From the NCBI GenBank assembly GCA_018969935.1, contig JAGWXJ010000002.1, positions 1-42,234 of the forward strand: DNA of 42,234 bases, given 5' to 3'. The stretch is from Alphaproteobacteria bacterium (GTDB taxonomy: Bacteria; Pseudomonadota; Alphaproteobacteria; Micavibrionales; UBA1664). A model generated the notes under the pieces. The model made no database searches and was not told the origin of the DNA. It saw only the letters and a program-made list of their open reading frames with translations. The stretch's first letter is position 1. The number at the start of each line of letters is the position of its first letter. Shown here piece by piece: positions 23,776 through 32,045 of the stretch. The translations under genes were made by a program, and so were the position numbers.

Positions 23776-24375
23776 TTAATCGTTCAGGCGGCTGCGGCCA
23801 GAGGGATCTTTATAGACAAACAAGGCTGGCGCCACCGGCACACCCAGTTTGAGATTGGCCAATGTGATTTCAGTTGCGAGGCCCTGACCATCGATAATCT
23901 TCCATGACTTGAGAGCAAACGGTTCCTCCGTGAAGCGGAGGTCCACTTGCCCTGCCGAAGGATCAGCCGTTTGTGCCACCGTAATGTGCACGAGGCCGTT
24001 TTTGGTGCGGACGTTCAGCACCTTCAGATCACCCTCCAGCGATGCATTTTTGCGCAGAAGGAAATCGGCGAGTGTTGTTCCTGTGGGGGCCGTTGATGTC
24101 TGGTTTTGGGTGGCATCATAGAAATGGAGGAATACGCCATCGGCTACGATGAAATCCTTGACCGGAGGGTCATATTCAAAGCGCAGGCGACCCGGGCGGC
24201 TGATGTAGAAATTGCCTGTGAGGCGTGTGCCGTCATACCCAAGCTGTTCAAAGCGGGCCTGCCCCGTTTTGAGGGCGCCGAGCCATTGTTCGGCCTTTAT
24301 CACGCGCGCGTCTTTTGCGAAGGCCGCCGCGGGGAGAAAGAGTGCAAAAATAAGGATGAGAGCCAGTTTTTTCAT
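23776..24375 (-). CDS. lolA: outer-membrane lipoprotein carrier protein LolA
   Basis: The 199-residue precursor has a signal peptide (1-20, cut after AFA). The LolA fold is recognisable from QARFEQLGYDGTRLTGNFYISRPGRLRFEYDPP and FLLRKNASLEGDLKVL. LolA ferries lipoproteins from LolCDE across the periplasm to the outer membrane. In alphaproteobacteria it often sits next to ftsK, as here with gluQ between. Confidence 0.92.
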   Translation of the reverse strand: MKKLALILIFALFLPAAAFAKDARVIKAEQWLGALKTGQARFEQLGYDGTRLTGNFYISRPGRLRFEYDPPVKDFIVADGVFLHFYDATQNQTSTAPTGTTLADFLLRKNASLEGDLKVLNVRTKNGLVHITVAQTADPSAGQVDLRFTEEPFALKSWKIIDGQGLATEITLANLKLGVPVAPALFVYKDPSGRSRLND

Positions 24376-24417
24376 GCCCCCACGTTAGGGGGTAAACATG
24401 GCGGATGGAAGGCCTTT

Positions 24418-25245
24418 TTAAGCTTTTTCAAGGCGTTTGAGGATGTCGGCGGCCTGCATCCCCGCTTCGCGCATGCTTTTTAAAGTCGCGGCTTTGTCGC
24501 GTTTGGCCAAGCGCCTGCCCGTATCATCAGTGAGAAGGTGATGATGTTTGAATACAGGCGGCGTGTGACCGAGCAAATGGAACAGGACGGTATGCAGCCC
24601 CGCAATCTCGGCCAGATCCTGCCCCCTGATGACGAGAGTTACGCCCTGATCGGCGTCATCCATGACGCAGGAGAGATGGTAACTTGTGCCGATATCCTTC
24701 CGGCCCAGGACAACATCGCCGTACAGGGCCGGATTTACGGGTACTGTTTTTATTGCGCCTTCAGCGGTTTCCTCAAGGTAGGTTAGGTTGCTTCCAGTTA
24801 TTGCGAGGGCGTTTTGCATGCACAGGCGCCATGCCCACGGCTCACCTGTGGCCATGCGTTCTTCTTCCTCGGATGCATCGAGCCTTGCGCCTATGAAGGC
24901 CACATGACTTGCGTGGGGGGCACTCATGGCTTCGCCGATATCCTTGCGGGTTTTGAAGCAGCGATAAACCAACCCCTGCTTTTCCCATGCAGCAAGCTGT
25001 GCGGCATAGATGCCCAGACGGTCCGATTGGCGGCGGACTGGTTTTTCCCATTCCAGCCCCAGCCATGCCAGATCTTCGTAAATCGCCGTTTCGAATTCCG
25101 GTTTGCAGCGCGTGTTGTCGATGTCCTCGATCCGCAGGAGGAAGCGGTTGCCGCGTTTGAAATTCAGCAATGCCGAATACGCATGCCCCAGATGCAGGTA
25201 GCCTGTGGGGGAGGGGGCGAAACGGGTGACCGTATTAGCGTTCAC
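24418..25245 (-). CDS. gluQ: glutamyl-Q tRNA(Asp) synthetase
   Basis: This 275-residue GluRS paralogue attaches glutamate to queuosine in tRNA-Asp. It has TRFAPSPTGYLHLGHAYSA with HLGH (18-21) and the KMSKS-like RRLAKRDKAATL, and it lacks the anticodon-binding domain. The zinc site of E. coli GluQ is mostly missing: CFK in place of CxC, and ALA-type residues where the distal cysteine would be. No ATG gives a full N-terminus. The GTG at 25245 is the best start, overlapping the ftsK stop by 11 bases. Confidence 0.9.
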   Translation of the reverse strand: MNANTVTRFAPSPTGYLHLGHAYSALLNFKRGNRFLLRIEDIDNTRCKPEFETAIYEDLAWLGLEWEKPVRRQSDRLGIYAAQLAAWEKQGLVYRCFKTRKDIGEAMSAPHASHVAFIGARLDASEEEERMATGEPWAWRLCMQNALAITGSNLTYLEETAEGAIKTVPVNPALYGDVVLGRKDIGTSYHLSCVMDDADQGVTLVIRGQDLAEIAGLHTVLFHLLGHTPPVFKHHHLLTDDTGRRLAKRDKAATLKSMREAGMQAADILKRLEKA

Positions 25246-27673
25246 CGACCAGCACGTCGCGTTTGCCCACGTGGTTGGCGGGGGATACGACGCCCTGTTT
25301 TTCCATTTTTTCGATGAGCGTTGCCGCGCGGTTATAGCCGATTTGCAGGTGGCGCTGGAGGAAGCTGGTGGAAGCCTTGCCCTCGCGCGCGACCAGAGCC
25401 ACAGCCTGATCATAGAGATCATCGCCGCTGCCGGTGCCGCCGAACATGTCGCCCGTACCTTCTTCACCGCCTTCGTCATCGCCGCCCTGGGTGATGCTTT
25501 CGAGGTATTGGGGTTCGCCTTGCGCTTTCAGATGTTCGACAATCTCGCGGACTTCGTCATCGCTTACGAACGGGCCGTGGACGCGCTGGATTTTTCCGCC
25601 CGTTGCCATGTAAAGCATGTCGCCCATGCCGAGCAGCTGTTCGGCCCCGCCCTCGTTGAGGATGGTGCGGCTGTCGATTTTGGATGTGACCTGAAATGAA
25701 ATGCGCGTGGGGAAGTTGGCCTTGATGATACCCGTAATGACGTCCACCGACGGGCGCTGTGTTGCCATGATGAGGTGGATGCCTGCGGCACGTGCCATTT
25801 GCGCCAAGCGCTGGACTGCGTTTTCAACTTCCTTGCCGGCGACGAGCATGAGGTCGGCGAATTCGTCAACGACGACGACGATGAAGGGAAGCTCGATCAG
25901 TTCAATCGGCTGTTCCTCATAAACCGGTTTACCTGTTTCGGGGTCGAAGCCGGTCTGGATTTTTCTTGTCAGGACCTCGCCCTTTTGCTGCGCTTCACGG
26001 ATGCGGGCGTTATAGCCATCGATGTTACGGACGCCGAGTTTGGACATAGCGCGGTAGCGTTCTTCCATTTCATGGACGGTCCATTTCAGGGCGACGATGG
26101 CCTTGCCCGGTTCGGTTACCACGGGGCAGAGAAGATGCGGGATATCATCGTATATCGAGAGTTCCAGCATTTTGGGGTCGATCATGATGAAGCGGCATTG
26201 CTCGGGGCTCAGTTTGTAGAGCAGCGAGGTAATCATGGTGTTGACGGCTACGGATTTGCCCGAGCCGGTGGTGCCCGCCACGAGGAGGTGGGGCATTTTT
26301 GCCAGTTCGGCCACAACGGGTTCGCCACCGATGTCCTTGCCCAGAGCCAAAGGCAGGCGGTATGTCGAATTCGCGTAGGCTTCCGTCGAGAGAAGCGAGC
26401 GCATGTAAACCTTGCGGCGCTTTTTGTTCGGGATTTCGATACCGATGACGTTGCGACCCGGTACGACGGCTGCGCGGACAGATACGGCGGACATGGAGCG
26501 TGCGATGTCATCGGAGAGGCCAATCACGCGGGATGATTTTGTGCCGGGTGAGGGCTCGAGTTCGTAGAGTGTAACCACAGGGCCGGGGTTTATGCGTACG
26601 ATTTCGCCGCTGATGCCGTAATCATCGAGAACTTTTGAAAGCAGCTCGGCATTCTTTTTGAGCGCGCGTTCGTCGAGATCGTCGGATTCGTCCTCATCGG
26701 GGGCTTCTTGCAGGATTTCGATGTCGGGGAATTCCCAGTCGCTGTCATCGCTGCGGAGGGCAAGCGCGCTCTGATGCTGGGATTTTTCCTTCTTTTTAGG
26801 TTTATTGATGATGGCATCGTTGGAGGGGCGGACGGCGCGCAGCGTGGGCATATCGTCATCGCCGTCTTCTTCGCTTTCTTCGTCCGTGTCTTCTTCGGTG
26901 CTTTCAACCTTTGGGGTTTTGCGCATGCGCTCGGCCGTTGTGGCGCGGCGCGGTTTTTTGATTTCGGAGTCGTCTTCATCCGTGTTTTCAAACCAGCCGC
27001 GGGCATGTTGCCATGCATTTGCAATGCCCATGGCAGCGTATGCCGTACAGGACAGCGCCAAGCGGCCAATATCGCCCCAGCTGTAGGCAGGAAGGCCGAT
27101 AGACAGGGCGGCCAGTACCGTAGATGCCATGGCTGCCACAGCGGCTGTTGCCGTAAACGCGGCGCCGCCAATGGCACCCTGAAGCAGATTTGCGATGCCA
27201 GACAAAAGGCCGGTGCCAGTGACGCCGCCCAGATAGGCAAGTGGCGCCCACATTGCAGGGGCAGGGATGCGCGCCAGCGCAACGGATGCCAATACGGTTG
27301 CGCAAGCGAGCATAAGAACGCGCGCGCCCGTGCTGAAAACGGTTTCCGAACGGCGGAGGACCATGACGCCGCGCACAATGGCAACTGCGGCAGGGACAAT
27401 ACCCGCGAGCCCGATGGCCTGAATAACGGCGTCGGCCAAATAGGCGCCTGCAATGCCGCCCGTATTGAACGGAGCGCCCGCGTTTGTGTTGTTAAACGAC
27501 GGGTCGGACGGGGTGTAAGACAACAGCGAGGCAATCGTGAATGCGCCTGCGCCGCATAAAGTCAGGCCCCATGCATCCTGCATTCTTTCGTGGAAGAAGC
27601 GTGCGATCGTTTCGGGCACGATTCGCTGGCGGGTGGCGTTGCGGCGGTAGCCGGTTGAAGCGTAGCGTGACAT
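25235..27673 (-). CDS. ftsK: DNA translocase FtsK
   Basis: The 812-residue protein clears and resolves chromosome termini at the division septum. Several transmembrane helices lie within about 35-220, followed by an acidic linker (about 230-330) and the RecA-type motor with Walker A TTGSGKSVAVN (Lys473) and VVVDEFADLMLVAG. The C-terminal winged-helix gamma domain ends at LQIGYNRAATLIEKMEKQGVVSPA. The linker is short compared with E. coli FtsK. The 218-base upstream region holds a CtrA-type box and four GANTC sites, suggesting cell-cycle control. Confidence 0.97.
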   Translation of the reverse strand: MSRYASTGYRRNATRQRIVPETIARFFHERMQDAWGLTLCGAGAFTIASLLSYTPSDPSFNNTNAGAPFNTGGIAGAYLADAVIQAIGLAGIVPAAVAIVRGVMVLRRSETVFSTGARVLMLACATVLASVALARIPAPAMWAPLAYLGGVTGTGLLSGIANLLQGAIGGAAFTATAAVAAMASTVLAALSIGLPAYSWGDIGRLALSCTAYAAMGIANAWQHARGWFENTDEDDSEIKKPRRATTAERMRKTPKVESTEEDTDEESEEDGDDDMPTLRAVRPSNDAIINKPKKKEKSQHQSALALRSDDSDWEFPDIEILQEAPDEDESDDLDERALKKNAELLSKVLDDYGISGEIVRINPGPVVTLYELEPSPGTKSSRVIGLSDDIARSMSAVSVRAAVVPGRNVIGIEIPNKKRRKVYMRSLLSTEAYANSTYRLPLALGKDIGGEPVVAELAKMPHLLVAGTTGSGKSVAVNTMITSLLYKLSPEQCRFIMIDPKMLELSIYDDIPHLLCPVVTEPGKAIVALKWTVHEMEERYRAMSKLGVRNIDGYNARIREAQQKGEVLTRKIQTGFDPETGKPVYEEQPIELIELPFIVVVVDEFADLMLVAGKEVENAVQRLAQMARAAGIHLIMATQRPSVDVITGIIKANFPTRISFQVTSKIDSRTILNEGGAEQLLGMGDMLYMATGGKIQRVHGPFVSDDEVREIVEHLKAQGEPQYLESITQGGDDEGGEEGTGDMFGGTGSGDDLYDQAVALVAREGKASTSFLQRHLQIGYNRAATLIEKMEKQGVVSPANHVGKRDVLVGER

Positions 27674-27724
27674 TTTACGTATTTCTTACCGTTGGAGGAG
27701 AATGCAGACCCGCAAATGATATGC

Positions 27725-27869
27725 GACTCATGGGGTGCGGGCAAGAAAATCGGATTCCGTAAAGTTAACGGTTTTTTAAGCATTCTTACGCAATGATGAA
27801 GATAAGAATCAGACGTGGGCCCGTTCGAGGAACACCGTTCAACAGGAAATATGGTTTCAATCCGGAGTC
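27725..27869. promoter_or_regulatory. cluster of four GANTC (CcrM-type) sites between ftsK and the divergent gene
   Basis: GANTC occurs at 27725-27729, 27753-27757, 27806-27810 and 27865-27869. In alphaproteobacteria this is the CcrM methylation site and can mark GcrA-controlled promoters. Roughly one would be expected in a stretch this long by chance. Confidence 0.4.
27765..27779. promoter_or_regulatory. CtrA-type binding box between ftsK and orf 27892
   Basis: TTAACGGTTTTTTAA fits TTAA-N7-TTAA, 91 bases before ftsK and 112 before the divergent gene. It differs from the box at 5237 at one base within the 15-base core. Confidence 0.65.
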
Positions 27870-27891
27870 AACGAGTGCGCGAGGAGTACGC

Positions 27892-28209
27892 ATGACGGAA
27901 ATGCTTGTGCCATCCATCAATTCCTACTTTGCCATCTATACGGTAGAGGGGCCGGAGGATGCTGTTTCCAATGGCTATGGCAGGCGCGGCATGAATTGGG
28001 ATTTGCATGCAACGGCGACAGACAAAACCATGGCTATTTCCCATGCGCGGATGCTTGCGCTGCAACCCAACGTGCATGAAGTGCAGGTGAAACACGTTAC
28101 CGAAAACCTGCTTAGCGGTACTGTCAGCGTACGCGATATAAAACGCTGCAAGCGCGGGGGTTTTGGCGCCCCTGTACGTCAGTTTTTGGAAGCGGTTTTC
28201 TTGCGGTAG
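27892..28209 (+). CDS. hypothetical protein
   Basis: From the ATG at 27892, with GAGGAG 5 bases upstream, the product has 105 residues. The frame is open back to an ATG at 27793, which has no ribosome site and adds a basic 33-residue stretch. The protein is soluble and basic at the C-terminus (VRDIKRCKRGGFGAPVRQFLEAVFLR). I recognise no family. It is divergent from ftsK across the CtrA-box region and its 3' end overlaps the convergent pheA by 31 bases. Confidence 0.65.
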   Translation: MTEMLVPSINSYFAIYTVEGPEDAVSNGYGRRGMNWDLHATATDKTMAISHARMLALQPNVHEVQVKHVTENLLSGTVSVRDIKRCKRGGFGAPVRQFLEAVFLR

Positions 28210-29054
28210 GCATGCATGGGAAAGGTGCCTAGCACCTTGATGCCGTTGGCATAGAATTCCAGTTCCTCGAATGCCAAGTGCATAGATTTATCATCGGGGT
28301 GGCCTTCGACCTCGCAGTAGAATTCGGCTGCTGCAAAACCCTCGCCCAAATACGATTCGATTTTCGTCATGTTGATGCCGTTGGTGGCAAAACCGCCAAG
28401 CGACTTGTATAGCGCTGCCGGAATGTTGCGAACGCCGAAGGCAAAGCTTGTCATGACCTTTTCGCCAACCTTGGGAACGATGTGGGCTTTGGAGAGGATG
28501 ACGAAGCGGGTCACGTTGTCATCCCTGTCCTGCATATCCCGTTTCAGGATCTGGAGGCCGTATATCTCGGCGGCCAGTTCGGATGCGATGGCGGCTTCGG
28601 TCGGGTTACCATCGTGTGCAACCTTGGCGGCGGCGCCCGCCGTGTCCTCGTGGACGACAGGGTGCAATTTCAGCTCACGGATGGACTTGCGGCATTGGGG
28701 CAGGGCCATGACATGGCTGTGTACGCGTTTTAACTGGCTGATTTTGCTACCTTTAATGCCGAGCAGGCAATGCCTGATGGGCTGAAAATGCTCGCCGACT
28801 ATATGCAGGCCGCTTGCCGGCATGAGGTGGTGTACGTCAGCCACGCGGCCAGCCAGCGAGTTTTCAATGGGGATCATCGCCAGATCGGCCGTGCCTTTGG
28901 AGACGGCCGCGAATGCGTCCTCAAACGAAGAGCAGGGCATGGTTTCCGCCTTCGGGAAGACGGCGCGGCAGGAAAGGTCGGAGTAGGCCCCAGGGGCGCC
29001 TTGAAAGGCGATACGTTTCGGGTCTGGGATACGGGATTGTTTGACTGAGGTCAT
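28179..29054 (-). CDS. pheA: prephenate dehydratase with ACT domain
   Basis: This 291-residue enzyme makes phenylpyruvate for phenylalanine synthesis. The catalytic domain begins RIAFQGAPGAYSDLSC and includes the IPIENSLAGRV loop and DNVTRFVIL (the Thr-Arg-Phe active-site motif). The ACT domain (about 195-280) contains PAALYKSLGGFATNGINMTKIESYLGEG, with ESYLG in place of the common ESRP, so feedback binding may differ. There is no chorismate mutase domain. The ATG at 29054 is preferred; the frame is open 24 codons further. Confidence 0.94.
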   Translation of the reverse strand: MTSVKQSRIPDPKRIAFQGAPGAYSDLSCRAVFPKAETMPCSSFEDAFAAVSKGTADLAMIPIENSLAGRVADVHHLMPASGLHIVGEHFQPIRHCLLGIKGSKISQLKRVHSHVMALPQCRKSIRELKLHPVVHEDTAGAAAKVAHDGNPTEAAIASELAAEIYGLQILKRDMQDRDDNVTRFVILSKAHIVPKVGEKVMTSFAFGVRNIPAALYKSLGGFATNGINMTKIESYLGEGFAAAEFYCEVEGHPDDKSMHLAFEELEFYANGIKVLGTFPMHAYRKKTASKN

Positions 29055-29108
29055 TTTCAAAACCTGTTTACATGGTAATCTCTTGTCTGCCATAAACGGG
29101 GCGTTTCT

Positions 29109-29129
29109 TCGATGGAAAAGTTCCATCGA
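29109..29129. promoter_or_regulatory. perfect inverted repeat between pheA and cytochrome c
   Basis: TCGATGGAA-AAG-TTCCATCGA has 9-bp arms and a 3-base spacer and is centred in the 107-base divergent region, 33 bases before the cytochrome ATG. It is followed by CCCC rather than T-runs, so an operator or leader hairpin is likelier than a terminator. Confidence 0.45.
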
Positions 29130-29161
29130 CCCCTAAATTTTGACAGGAAGTAAAGGTTACC

Positions 29162-29905
29162 ATGGAATTCAACAAGATATTCGGCGCAATTCTGGTTGCT
29201 GGCATCACGGCCATGCTTGCCGGTTTTATCGCGCGCAACGTGATCCATGTCGAGGATCCGGAAGTCAACGCATTCAAGATTGCCGTGGCTGAAGCTGCCG
29301 AGGGCGGCGCTGCCGCGGCCGAGCCGGTGGCCGAGCCCATTCTTGCCATGCTGGCCACGGCCGATGTGGCCAAGGGCCAGAGCACTGCCAAGGTTTGCGG
29401 CGCCTGCCACACCTTCAATAAAGGCGAGCCTGCCCGCGTAGGCCCGAACCTTTATGGCATCATCAATAACAAACACGCGCACATGGAAGGCTTTGCCTAT
29501 TCCGATGCCATGAAGGCCCTTCATGATAAAGAATGGACCTACAGCGAGCTTAACCATTTCCTCTGGAACCCCAAAAAGCACATCAACGGCACAAAAATGG
29601 TTTTTGCAGGTATCAAGAAGCCTGAAGACCGCGCCAACGTAATCGCCTATCTGCGTACGCTGGCCGATAGCCCCGCCGCCCTGCCTACGGAAGCCGATAT
29701 TGCTGCCGAAGCCCCTAAAGCCGAAGAGCCGAAGGCCGAGGAGGGCAAAGAGGGTGAAGCCAAGGAAGAAGGCAAAGCCGAAGGCGATGCCGCTGCTGCC
29801 GAGGCCCCTAAAGCCGAAGAAGGCAAGGACGAAGCAAAAGCTGATGCCAAGGCAGGGGATGCGCCTGCCGTGGAGGAAGCCAAGCCTGAAGCGAAAAAAG
29901 AATAA
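29162..29905 (+). CDS. membrane-anchored cytochrome c with Glu/Ala/Lys-rich tail
   Basis: The 247-residue protein has an N-terminal anchor helix (about 6-28), then a class I cytochrome c domain with heme-binding CGACH (79-83) and axial Met146 in NGTKMVFAG. It resembles the CycM/c552 electron carriers that feed terminal oxidases. After about residue 175 comes an acidic tail of about 70 residues built of imperfect EAPKAEE-type repeats, low in complexity and probably extended in the periplasm. It is encoded convergent to ctaA with 6 bases between. Confidence 0.92.
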   Translation: MEFNKIFGAILVAGITAMLAGFIARNVIHVEDPEVNAFKIAVAEAAEGGAAAAEPVAEPILAMLATADVAKGQSTAKVCGACHTFNKGEPARVGPNLYGIINNKHAHMEGFAYSDAMKALHDKEWTYSELNHFLWNPKKHINGTKMVFAGIKKPEDRANVIAYLRTLADSPAALPTEADIAAEAPKAEEPKAEEGKEGEAKEEGKAEGDAAAAEAPKAEEGKDEAKADAKAGDAPAVEEAKPEAKKE

Positions 29906-29911
29906 TCCAGA

Positions 29912-30988
29912 TTATCCTCTGCCGGGTGCACCTAACAGCACCCGGTGGAGCTGATAGAGTAGCGCTGTCAGTGTAAACAGCGCCCCTGCCTGATGAAGTG
30001 CTGCCAGTGGCAAGGCCACATGCGAGAGCAGCGTTAAAATCCCCAGACAGAATTGCAGTACGATTGCCGTTGCCAGAATGGGCGAACCCGTACGCCATGC
30101 GAAGCCCAGTGTCAGCACAAAGGCCGTAAACGCCAACCAGCGGTGCGTGAACTGCACGGCTGCATGGGTTTCAAACACATTGAGCCACGCCGGCGTTGCC
30201 GCCCACATATCGGAGGGGATGAAACGCCCGCCCATCAACGGCCATTCGTTGTAAATCAGGCCGGCATCCAGCCCCGCCACAAAGGCGCCCCATACCATGG
30301 TGATGGCCACAAAAGCCAAGGCCCAGCGGCCATGGCGGCGCAGGCAGTGCGTTGTTGTTACAGGGCGCATGAGGAGCGTGCCATCGCGACGAAGAAGTGT
30401 GAGCGCCATCCAGACCATGCAGGCATAAATGAAAACGGCGAGGCCCAGGTGCGTGGCCAGCCTGTAGTGGCTGACGGCAGGGTTATCGATGAGGCCGCTT
30501 TTGACCATCCACCAACCTACGGCCCCTTGCAGGCCGCCCAAGGCAAGCAGGCCCAAAAACTTTTTGCCGTAGCCATCGGCCACGCGGCCCGTAAGCCAGA
30601 AGAAGAACAGCGGCACAGCCACGATAAGGCCTATCAGGCGGCCCCAGAGCCTGTGCAGCCATTCCCAGAAAAAGATGTTTTTGAAGTCATCCAGTGTCAT
30701 GCCCGCGTTTTTCTTCAGGAATTCAGGGCTTTTTTGATAGGAAGCGAATTCATCGAGCCACGCATCGTGCGTAAGGGGCGGGATGGCCCCTGTCACGGGT
30801 TTCCATGTGGTCATGGAAAGGCCGGATTCGGTCAGGCGCGTCACGGCGCCTATTACAGCCATCAAAAACACGAAGGTCGCGCAAATAATCAGCCAGTTGG
30901 CGCAAATACGGTCACGGGAAACGGGTGTGGAGTTGCTCAAAGTCAAAGCCTTGTCATTGTTTGGAATATAAGTATTGTCCGAATTCAT
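29912..30988 (-). CDS. ctaA: heme A synthase (CtaA, type 2)
   Basis: This polytopic enzyme oxidises heme O to heme A for cytochrome aa3 oxidases. The 358-residue protein has eight hydrophobic segments and the conserved histidine motifs of the COX15 form: FFWEWLHRLWGR, ATHLGLAVF, QFTHRWLAF and ALHQAGALF. It carries TRLTESGLSMTTWKPVTGAIPP, a signature of the family. The ATG at 30988 shares its CATG with the divergent reductase start. TTG codons just inside, after an AAGG, are alternative starts. Confidence 0.95.
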   Translation of the reverse strand: MNSDNTYIPNNDKALTLSNSTPVSRDRICANWLIICATFVFLMAVIGAVTRLTESGLSMTTWKPVTGAIPPLTHDAWLDEFASYQKSPEFLKKNAGMTLDDFKNIFFWEWLHRLWGRLIGLIVAVPLFFFWLTGRVADGYGKKFLGLLALGGLQGAVGWWMVKSGLIDNPAVSHYRLATHLGLAVFIYACMVWMALTLLRRDGTLLMRPVTTTHCLRRHGRWALAFVAITMVWGAFVAGLDAGLIYNEWPLMGGRFIPSDMWAATPAWLNVFETHAAVQFTHRWLAFTAFVLTLGFAWRTGSPILATAIVLQFCLGILTLLSHVALPLAALHQAGALFTLTALLYQLHRVLLGAPGRG

Positions 30989-32003
30989 GGAAGGCAAGGA
31001 TAACCATACGACAGATGTCATCATAATCGGCGCGGGGCCCGTGGGGCTTTTCGCGGTGTTCGAGCTTGGGCTTCTGGACCTCAAGGCCACGTTGGTGGAT
31101 ATCCTCGATAAACCGGGGGGGCAGTGTGCAGAGTTGTACCCTGAAAAACCGATTTACGACATTCCCGCGCTGCCTACGGTTACTGGGCAGGAACTGACCG
31201 ACAGGCTGATGGAACAAATCAAGCCGTTTGACCCTACATTCCATCTGGGGCAGATGGTTGAAAGCCTTGCCCGCGAGGGCGATGTCTGGAAGCTCACGAC
31301 CGATGAAGGTGTTGAGTTGCGTGCGCCCGTCATCGTTATTGCAGCCGGTGGTGGTTCATTCACCCCCAAAAAGCCGCCTATTGCGGGTATCGAGGCCTAT
31401 GAAGGCAAATCGGTTTTTTATGCCGTACGCAAAATGGAAACATTCCGCGACAAGCATCTGGTGATTGCGGGGGGCGGGGATTCCGCACTCGATTGGTCAC
31501 TGAACCTGCAGCCCATCGTGAAAAAACTCACGCTCATCCACCGCCGCGACGACTGGCGTGCCGCGCCCGATTCCGTGCGCCGCATGAAGGAGCTTGTGGC
31601 AGCGGGCAAAATGGAATTGGTGATTGGCAATATTACAGGCATCAAGGGGGATAACGGGCAAGTCGAGGCCATAACCACGGACAAGGGTGACCTTGTGTGT
31701 GACCGTTTCCTTGCGTTTTACGGCCTGACCATGAAGCTTGGCCCTGTTGCCAATTTTGGCCTGAACCTCCATGAAAACCTGATATCGGTGGATACCGAAA
31801 AATTCCAGACCAGCGAGGCTGGGGTGTTTGCGATTGGCGATATCTGCCATTACCCCGGCAAGCTCAAGTTAATCCTTTCCGGTTTCCATGAAGGGGCGCT
31901 GATGGCGCAAGAAGCCTTTAGAATCTGCCGCCCCAACCAGAAATTGCGCTTCCAGTACACGACGTCGTCATCCGACCTCCAGAAGAAGCTGGGTGTTGCT
32001 TAA
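30987..32003 (+). CDS. ferredoxin--NADP reductase, thioredoxin-reductase type
   Basis: The 338-residue flavoprotein has the N-terminal FAD motif VIIIGAGPVGLFAVFELG, the type-2 FNR signature GGQCAELYPEKPIYDIPALP, an NADP site at VIAGGGDSALDWSL and the C-terminal FAIGDICHYPGK. It lacks the CxxC of thioredoxin reductases and reduces ferredoxin or flavodoxin with NADPH. A ferredoxin gene follows one gene downstream. The ATG at 30987 overlaps the ctaA start codon on the other strand; a TTG at 30975 is possible. Confidence 0.94.
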   Translation: MEGKDNHTTDVIIIGAGPVGLFAVFELGLLDLKATLVDILDKPGGQCAELYPEKPIYDIPALPTVTGQELTDRLMEQIKPFDPTFHLGQMVESLAREGDVWKLTTDEGVELRAPVIVIAAGGGSFTPKKPPIAGIEAYEGKSVFYAVRKMETFRDKHLVIAGGGDSALDWSLNLQPIVKKLTLIHRRDDWRAAPDSVRRMKELVAAGKMELVIGNITGIKGDNGQVEAITTDKGDLVCDRFLAFYGLTMKLGPVANFGLNLHENLISVDTEKFQTSEAGVFAIGDICHYPGKLKLILSGFHEGALMAQEAFRICRPNQKLRFQYTTSSSDLQKKLGVA

Positions 32004-32045
32004 ATCGGGTGGTGACAATGGCGCCAGCCGCGCTATCTTAGCGCC

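Noticed and set aside
24421..25479. Longer gluQ frame reaching back into ftsK
   Set aside because: The first 78 residues are a shifted reading of the ftsK C-terminus; the family begins at the GTG at 25245.
27717..27797. A 26-codon frame between ftsK and the unknown gene
   Set aside because: The nearest ribosome site is about 15 bases off and the frame crosses the CtrA box; no support for coding.
27793..27891. Upstream ATG for the unknown gene at 27892
   Set aside because: No ribosome site and it crosses two GANTC sites; GAGGAG precedes the ATG at 27892.
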